NCBI RefSeq assembly: GCF_013204855.1
Contig: NZ_JABMKZ010000005.1
Location: 186,001 to 250,000 of the forward strand
DNA length: 64,000 bases
Direction: 5' to 3'
Origin: Paenibacillus alba
Lineage (GTDB): Bacteria > Bacillota > Bacilli > Paenibacillales > NBRC-103111
Positions 58,472-64,000 of this stretch are shown piece by piece. Position numbers and translations under genes: made by a program. The stretch's first letter is position 1, and every line of letters begins with the position of its first letter. Below the pieces are notes generated by a model. That model was not told the origin of the DNA, made no database searches, and was given only the letters and a program-made list of their open reading frames with translations.

Positions 58472-59958
58472 AAATAGTAATTGCCGATGACGAATATTTA
58501 GCTCAACAAACATTACTTAGTATGATTCGCCAAATGGAAGGTGAGTGGGAAATTGTCGGAGTAGTGGGCAATGGCTCTGAACTGTTAGACATCCTTCAAG
58601 CGCAGCGTCCGGATATCGCTTTTGTGGATATCAAGATGCCTGGTATGAATGGCATTGAAGCTATTAGAGAAGGTAAGGTTGTTTCTCCTCACACGGAATG
58701 GTTTATTTTATCAGGCTATTCGGAGTTCATTTATGCACAAGAAGGTATTCAGCTTGGTGTCCTTAACTATTTGCTAAAACCTCTTAGTTTAGGGGAGTTG
58801 CGGGAAGCTTTACTTTCTGCAAAGGCATCTATTCAAGAAAGGGTTGTAGACAAACAAAGACAATTCGCGAATTCCGTGCAGAATCTGTGTTATGGATTTG
58901 AGCAGGATAATGTTTGCTTTAAGGATGAGTATACATACATGCATGTTCAAATGGCTGTCGTTTTTTGGGATTGTTCTTTAGAAGGAACAGCTGAATCCTT
59001 ACTGTTTAGACAGGTATACATCTCAATCAACCGGATTGTTGAAGAGTTTACGGCAAAAGGAGTGCTGCTTACCTGCTTTGCCCTCCCGAGTGGTCAGTAT
59101 ACGATCGTTGGGGGCCCTCGGTACAGCGTCAAAGACAAGGAAAGCTGGAACGAATTTATCTTGCGACTGCAACAAATTATTGATAGCTGGAATACTTCTG
59201 AATTGAAGCTAACGGTCATTTCTTCACAGGAGCATTTACCTTTGCATGATATTAATCAATATGTGAATCGTATCATTCAGAGCAGCATTTTTCGTATCTT
59301 GAAGGGGGTGGGTAAAATGTGGAACAACCATTCGTTTCAGCACTTTAGTAGTGAACATCACGAACTGTGCAAAAAAATGGAGAGATTGGTTAAGGCTTAC
59401 CGCGAGAATCGGTACTCAGAATATATGGATGCGTTGTTTGCGATTAAGCAATACGCTGCAGCGAGTGAACGTCTTTTTGAAGGTAGCGGCATTATGGAAT
59501 CAATTGGCACTTATTTAACAACAACATTGCGAATTCAGCTTGAGTCTGGCACGTCCATGTCTAGGTGTATTGTGCTTTTGAAGGAGCATGGTGAACGATT
59601 GCTGCAACGTATGAACAAGGATGAACCATCCCAGGACATTGTGCAGAAAGTTATCCAATACATGAAGTCCAATTATAGGAACGAGATCGGTACAAACTTA
59701 ATTGCGGAGCATTTTCATGTCACGCCGAATTACTTGAGTACCGTGTTTCATCAGAAAACGGGGTTTACAATTATGCGCTTCTTGACTGAACTTCGTATTA
59801 ACAAGGCCAAGGAAATTCTAGCAGAAGGAACTGTCCAGATACAAGAGGCGGCGGAACTTGTCGGGTATTTCAACCCTAGTCACTTTACGAATTTATTTAA
59901 AAAAATTGAGGGACATTCCCCTACTGAATATAAACAGATGTTGAAAAGAAACGGATAG
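58468..59958 (+). CDS. Response regulator with AraC-type output
   Basis: A 496-residue protein. TTG 58468 is the likely start because AAGGAGG lies eight bases upstream and MKIVIADDEY begins the receiver. Receiver residues 1-120 have Asp54 (FVDIKMPG) and LLKPLS. A poorly conserved middle region (about 130-390) follows. The C-terminal AraC domain (about 395-495) has NLIAEHFHVTPNYLSTVFHQ, then FLTELRINKAKEIL and HFTNLFKKIEGHSPTEYK. It should act on sugar genes, likely including the GH97 gene downstream. Function depends on the upstream kinase, which is frameshifted here. Confidence 0.9.
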   Translation: MKIVIADDEYLAQQTLLSMIRQMEGEWEIVGVVGNGSELLDILQAQRPDIAFVDIKMPGMNGIEAIREGKVVSPHTEWFILSGYSEFIYAQEGIQLGVLNYLLKPLSLGELREALLSAKASIQERVVDKQRQFANSVQNLCYGFEQDNVCFKDEYTYMHVQMAVVFWDCSLEGTAESLLFRQVYISINRIVEEFTAKGVLLTCFALPSGQYTIVGGPRYSVKDKESWNEFILRLQQIIDSWNTSELKLTVISSQEHLPLHDINQYVNRIIQSSIFRILKGVGKMWNNHSFQHFSSEHHELCKKMERLVKAYRENRYSEYMDALFAIKQYAAASERLFEGSGIMESIGTYLTTTLRIQLESGTSMSRCIVLLKEHGERLLQRMNKDEPSQDIVQKVIQYMKSNYRNEIGTNLIAEHFHVTPNYLSTVFHQKTGFTIMRFLTELRINKAKEILAEGTVQIQEAAELVGYFNPSHFTNLFKKIEGHSPTEYKQMLKRNG

Positions 59959-60014
59959 TAAAAGAGGTCTATTGACCATAGAAATGGACAAGTCAACATT
60001 AATTATGAGACTCA

Positions 60015-60028
60015 TGGAAGCGCCAACA
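60015..60028. promoter_or_regulatory. Candidate cre site upstream of GH97 gene
   Basis: TGGAAGCGCCAACA matches the CcpA consensus TGWAARCGYTWNCW at 12 of 14 positions. It is in the 254-base gap before the glycosidase gene, where no other gene was seen. Confidence 0.5.
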
Positions 60029-60212
60029 TTCATGTTATCCTGTATGTATTGAAGCCATTGGAAGGCTATGCGATGAAGGGTGGGGACATTGTTTCTAGAG
60101 CGCGAAATGCCTCAACGCACATTGTACGAATGGCATGAAAATTATTGTAATCCCAGAGATTCCGTTATCATTACGGGGGAGACGGACCTGAAGAAAAAGA
60201 GGAGGAGTAACA

Positions 60213-63200
60213 TTGCAAAAAAGACGTTCTACACCGAAAATTGCGGTAAAACTATTCTTAATTATGAGCTTGCTTATTGTCAGTCTGCCATTTGGATTGC
60301 CGAATGCCGCCTTTGCCAATTCTGAACAACCTCTATTTAAACAAGACCAATATAATTCTAATGAAAGCAACGTCACGAAAGCAGGAATTTCATCGGTGTC
60401 CGAAGCTACCTATGTATCTGACCCAAATGGGGTTAACAAGGCACTTGCGGCGGAGCTGCCAGCTGCGGCAGGAGCAAGCATGGTGCTGGATAGTGCATGG
60501 GAAGTAGAAAACCCGACAGTTGGAAAACTTGTTGTTAATGCGGATGGAAGTGTTACGATCACAACGGAAGGTGGAGCAATTAATGATGCAGGGGGAATGA
60601 AAAACATTCTTTACTATCAGCTTCCGAACCAGACGGACTATGATTTTACTGTGAAAGTAAATGGGAATTTTACGGCAAACTATCAGGGGGCTCAACTGAT
60701 GATCGCAAGCGGAAAAAACCGTGCGAATGCCGTTGGTGTGGTCCGCAGATTTCATGGATTTCTTGGCGGAACATATGGAACAAACATGCTCATGGGCGTT
60801 ATGCAGAATGGTGGTACGCCTGGCGAGTATTATGAAGGTGCTGCAAACATCGGCAATGAGTTCTATCTGAAACTTCAGAAGCAGAACGGAAGAATCACTG
60901 GTTTCTATGCAGCGGCGTACAGTGACAACAAAGCAGATTGGAATCAGATTATTGATACCACTGGCGGCAAGAACTATGAATTCATAGATAAGGGCAATGC
61001 ACTCATTGACCCTGAGAAGATTTATTTAGGAATCGCAGCGGCAAACGGTGGCGGGAATACACCCACAAACATCACGTTCTCTGATCTGAGAATTGGTGGT
61101 GAACCGGTACCCTTCTCTATAAATTCAAAGGCATTAAAATCCGTTGTGCTTTCTGGTGAAACGGAAATGGGTGTAGGTGCTGCACATACACAAACGCTTA
61201 ACGTGACAGGTGCAGATTATGATGGAAATGTAATCACAGCATTTGATTCGGTAGTCTACACAAGCAGTGATGAAGATGTGGCAACGGTTAGTGGAGCCGG
61301 TGTAGTTACTGGTGTACGTAACGGCAATGTAGTCATTACTGCCCAAGCAACATTGGGTGAAGTTACAAAAACAGCTACTCTGGCAATTCAAGTTGGAAAT
61401 ATTGAGACAGAAGATTCATGGGAACTTTCATCTCCAGATGGCCATACAAAGATGACGGTAGAAATGATCACAGGTGGCGTTCTTCAATATACGGCGGAAA
61501 AGAATGGCGTAGAAAATATTGGGACATCACCTCTTGGTTTAGTAACCAACTTAGGTGACTTTTCGAGTGGCCTTGTATTTAAAGAAGCTTCAGAAGTGAA
61601 AGAAACCAACGAAAGCTATAAGGTGCTTTCCGGTAAGAGTAATGAATATACCAATCACTACAAAGAACAGACGCTTACATTTGCAAGGAAGAATGATAAT
61701 TCTGTTACATTTGATTTGATAATACGTGCCTATGATGATGGAACGGCATACAGATATGCTGTCCACACGGACGTGGCAAAAGAGATTAAAATCAGTGATG
61801 AAGTTTCAGGTTTGCAGCTTCCGAAAGAAGCAGATGTCTATTGGATGAACTATACTTCGGCTACATGGAACTATGAAGGTCAGTATACAAAAACGACTAC
61901 GGAAGGATTAGCAGCAGGCTCTACTCCCTCGATACCATTCCTCTATGGAAAAAATGGTGTTTGGACGCTGTTCTCAGAAGCTGACCTCAACGGAGCTTAC
62001 ACGGGTTCTATGTTTACAGTTAAAGAAAACGGGATGTTGGATGTTTCGTTCTCTAAGACACAAGGGACGAAGGCTGTAGTGACAACGACGCCTTTCAAAT
62101 CACCTTGGAGAGCGGCCATCACAGGTACTCCCAAAGACATTGTCGAGAATACAATGATTGAAAACCTGAGCACGCCAGCAGATTACGAAAAATACGACTA
62201 TGAATCATGGGTAGATCCAGGTTTATCTTCCTGGTCATGGGTAGCGAACTGGGGAAGTGGCATCAGTGATCAGTCGAAAGCTGAAACACATTTGAACTGG
62301 ATTGAATTTGGAGCAGAAATTGGATGGGATTATTATATCCTTGATGAAGGCTGGGCCCTGGGTGGTCGTGGAAATGTTACTGGTGTGCGTGACTGGTGGC
62401 CGCAAGTAAAAGCGTTTGCACAAGAAAAAGGAGTTAAATTGTGGGCATGGGTACATGTAAGCGATATTGATACACAGGCAGAACGTGACAAGCACTTTAA
62501 AGAATGGTCAGATCAAGGCATCGTAGGCATCAAGCCGGATTTCTTTGATGGGGAAGGCCAGGCTAATATGCAGCTTTATGATGATCTATATAAAGATGCG
62601 GCGAAGTACAAGCTCATGGTACTTGCACACGGTGCAAATAAACCAACCGGTGAAATTCGTACTTATCCAAACGTGTATGGACATGAAGCCATCCGTGGAC
62701 AGGAAGCAGGTGGTATTACTGCGGAACAGTACACCATGATTCCGTTTATCCGAGCGGCAATTGGACCGGCAGAGGTTACGGAAGAAATCAGATCTAAGGA
62801 TTATAACAAGACGACGATGGGTTTCCAGTTCGCATTGACAGCGTTGATTGAAGATGGCATTCATAGTATGGGTTCTGCGCCGGATGTTTATAGAAGTATT
62901 CCGGAAGGCATGTCCTACTATAAAAATTACCCGAAAAAATGGGATAAAACAGATTTACTTGACGGTGAAATTGGCCAGTATCTGAGTATAGCTAGAAGAG
63001 CCGGAACAAACTGGTATGTTTCTGGAATCAGTGTGAATCCAAGAACGATGAAAGTTCCATTAAAATCCCTTGATTCAGGCAAAACGTATACAGTTTTGCT
63101 TTACACAGAAAACGGCAGACAAGACGTAGATATGAAAATTATCCCGAATGTTACAAACCAAACCGTATTAGACATAAATGTACTTTACGGCGGCGGATAT

Positions 63201-64000
63201 GCCTTACGTGCAGTTCCAACAGCAGAGTTGGATAGCATCACTTCAATCGTTGCCAATCCGACAGTAGTGACAGTAGAAAAAGGATATTTATCTGATCCGG
63301 TTGCAGTTACAATCAATCCGAATAAAGCAGAATTCAAAGATGTTATTTGGAGTGTTGGGGACGAAACCATCGCAACTGTCAATCAGAACGGTGTAATTAG
63401 AGGCGTTGCTGAAGGTAAGACGACAGTAACGGTAGCTTCTGCTTACAACAAAACTGTAAAGGCAGAAGTTAAAGTAACAGTTATACCTCCAAGGTATGTT
63501 CTTGATAGTACTAAATGGACAATCCTTAATCGGAATGAAAATGTGATTATCAATAATGCCGATTCTGCAACAATTACAACAGAAACGGGAGTACTTGGCG
63601 CTAATAACTGGAAAAACATGTTCGCTATGGATGTACCGGAAGGTGATCAAGACTTTACGATCACAGCTAAGATTTCCGGTGGGCTTAAGGCCAATTATCA
63701 GGGGGGATTTATCACAGTCTTTAATAAAGCGAATCCGAATAGCTTATCGGTAGCAGCAGGTCGGCGTTATCACAGCGGCATAATGGGAAGTCACCCTCAG
63801 GCGTTCGGTGTCATGTCAACCGCTTCAGGAGCTACCTCGGAATATTACAACGCAGATGATGATTTCAATAAGGATGTTTACGTTAAAATTCAAAAAGTTG
63901 GAAATACATTTATTAATTCTTATAGCTATGATGGTGAAATTTGGACAGCAATTACCGATAAAGGAACACCGAGAACGACTACAAATGCAAATTTGGCAGC
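60213..64000 (+). CDS. Secreted GH97 glycoside hydrolase with Ig-like and lectin-like repeats (partial)
   Basis: The frame is open from TTG 60213 (GAGGAGGAG upstream) to the right edge, over 1260 residues. A signal peptide ends LPNAAFAN. A lectin-like beta-sandwich (about 80-310, with VVRRFHGFLGGTYG) is followed by a Big_2-like domain, then a full GH97: N-domain (SPDGHTKMTVEM, GTSPLGLVTNLG), SPWRAAITGT, WVDPGLSSWSWVANWGSG, GAEIGWDYYILDEGWA, GIKPDFFDGEGQ, HGANKPTGEIRTYPN and GQEAGG. Asp in KPDFF and Glu in GQE are 55 residues apart, as I recall for the nucleophile and acid/base of retaining GH97 alpha-galactosidases, so retention is favoured over the inverting SusB type. A second Ig-like and a second lectin-like domain follow before the edge. 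Confidence 0.88.
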   Translation, partial: MQKRRSTPKIAVKLFLIMSLLIVSLPFGLPNAAFANSEQPLFKQDQYNSNESNVTKAGISSVSEATYVSDPNGVNKALAAELPAAAGASMVLDSAWEVENPTVGKLVVNADGSVTITTEGGAINDAGGMKNILYYQLPNQTDYDFTVKVNGNFTANYQGAQLMIASGKNRANAVGVVRRFHGFLGGTYGTNMLMGVMQNGGTPGEYYEGAANIGNEFYLKLQKQNGRITGFYAAAYSDNKADWNQIIDTTGGKNYEFIDKGNALIDPEKIYLGIAAANGGGNTPTNITFSDLRIGGEPVPFSINSKALKSVVLSGETEMGVGAAHTQTLNVTGADYDGNVITAFDSVVYTSSDEDVATVSGAGVVTGVRNGNVVITAQATLGEVTKTATLAIQVGNIETEDSWELSSPDGHTKMTVEMITGGVLQYTAEKNGVENIGTSPLGLVTNLGDFSSGLVFKEASEVKETNESYKVLSGKSNEYTNHYKEQTLTFARKNDNSVTFDLIIRAYDDGTAYRYAVHTDVAKEIKISDEVSGLQLPKEADVYWMNYTSATWNYEGQYTKTTTEGLAAGSTPSIPFLYGKNGVWTLFSEADLNGAYTGSMFTVKENGMLDVSFSKTQGTKAVVTTTPFKSPWRAAITGTPKDIVENTMIENLSTPADYEKYDYESWVDPGLSSWSWVANWGSGISDQSKAETHLNWIEFGAEIGWDYYILDEGWALGGRGNVTGVRDWWPQVKAFAQEKGVKLWAWVHVSDIDTQAERDKHFKEWSDQGIVGIKPDFFDGEGQANMQLYDDLYKDAAKYKLMVLAHGANKPTGEIRTYPNVYGHEAIRGQEAGGITAEQYTMIPFIRAAIGPAEVTEEIRSKDYNKTTMGFQFALTALIEDGIHSMGSAPDVYRSIPEGMSYYKNYPKKWDKTDLLDGEIGQYLSIARRAGTNWYVSGISVNPRTMKVPLKSLDSGKTYTVLLYTENGRQDVDMKIIPNVTNQTVLDINVLYGGGYALRAVPTAELDSITSIVANPTVVTVEKGYLSDPVAVTINPNKAEFKDVIWSVGDETIATVNQNGVIRGVAEGKTTVTVASAYNKTVKAEVKVTVIPPRYVLDSTKWTILNRNENVIINNADSATITTETGVLGANNWKNMFAMDVPEGDQDFTITAKISGGLKANYQGGFITVFNKANPNSLSVAAGRRYHSGIMGSHPQAFGVMSTASGATSEYYNADDDFNKDVYVKIQKVGNTFINSYSYDGEIWTAITDKGTPRTTTNANLA

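Noticed and set aside
60080..60325. Short plus-strand frame overlapping the GH97 start
   Set aside because: It has no ribosome site and overlaps the clear signal peptide region of the glycosidase in another frame.

Overview
The window looks like a chromosomal segment from an endospore-forming, low-to-mid GC Bacillota, most probably Paenibacillus or a close relative. The support is a gerABC germination operon, YjcZ-type sporulation peptides, several secreted proteins with SLH anchors, many LytS-type kinase / AraC response-regulator pairs with carbohydrate binding proteins, and motifs that match CodY, CcpA and PhoP sites. No rRNA or tRNA gene and no complete insertion sequence was found.

Layout. 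1-2914: edge of a thiazole/oxazole-modified peptide (TOMM) maturation locus, with a truncated YcaO protein facing a ThiF-like maturation protein. 3011-3566: duplicated YjcZ peptide genes. 3590-5277: a TetR regulator and a haloalkane dehalogenase, each preceded by the same palindromic operator. 5316-10716: a GntR-controlled sugar/sugar-acid ABC importer plus a mannonate-dehydratase-like enzyme. 10887-12949: a nucleotide-sugar 4,6-dehydratase translationally coupled to a MurG paralogue. 13047-22327: a regulated leader, DUF3870 and a murein-peptide recycling operon (dppABCDE-ykfABC). 22347-22896: a scar joining two broken heme-acquisition genes (isdG-like and srtB-like). 23750-25735: a beta-lactamase-fold lipoprotein. 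25905-35867: a receiver-SARP response regulator, a double-kinase hybrid sensor and an 1869-residue S-layer-associated protein (seven-repeat propeller, eight Ig-like repeats, two FN3, three SLH). 35930-36456: intergenic repeat nest. 36590-42565: a tandemly duplicated secreted metallophosphoesterase behind a PhoP-like promoter, and an SLH protein. 42717-43903: a secreted Vps62-like protein on the opposite strand, also behind a PhoP-like promoter. 44024-48986: gerABC and an internally duplicated membrane protein. 49179-53051: an RCC1-repeat protein, a TetR regulator with an AraC fossil behind it, and a CocE-type hydrolase. 53127-54065: CorA. 54149-64000: a sugar-sensing set (galactose-type and family-1 binding lipoproteins, a frameshifted sensor kinase, an AraC response regulator) next to a GH97 glycosidase that runs off the right edge.

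How it works together. Much of the window concerns reading and scavenging the outside world: sugar-acid import, cell-wall peptide import and trimming to single amino acids, phosphate-starvation secretion, and a sugar sensor beside a glycosidase. The most striking readings are two independent promoters with four hexamers at exact 11-bp spacing 9 bp from a -10 box (a small Pho regulon), the SARP-type regulator beside a giant surface protein preceded by an 11-bp-period heptamer repeat, the isdG/srtB rearrangement scar, and a nine-T frameshift in a sensor kinase.
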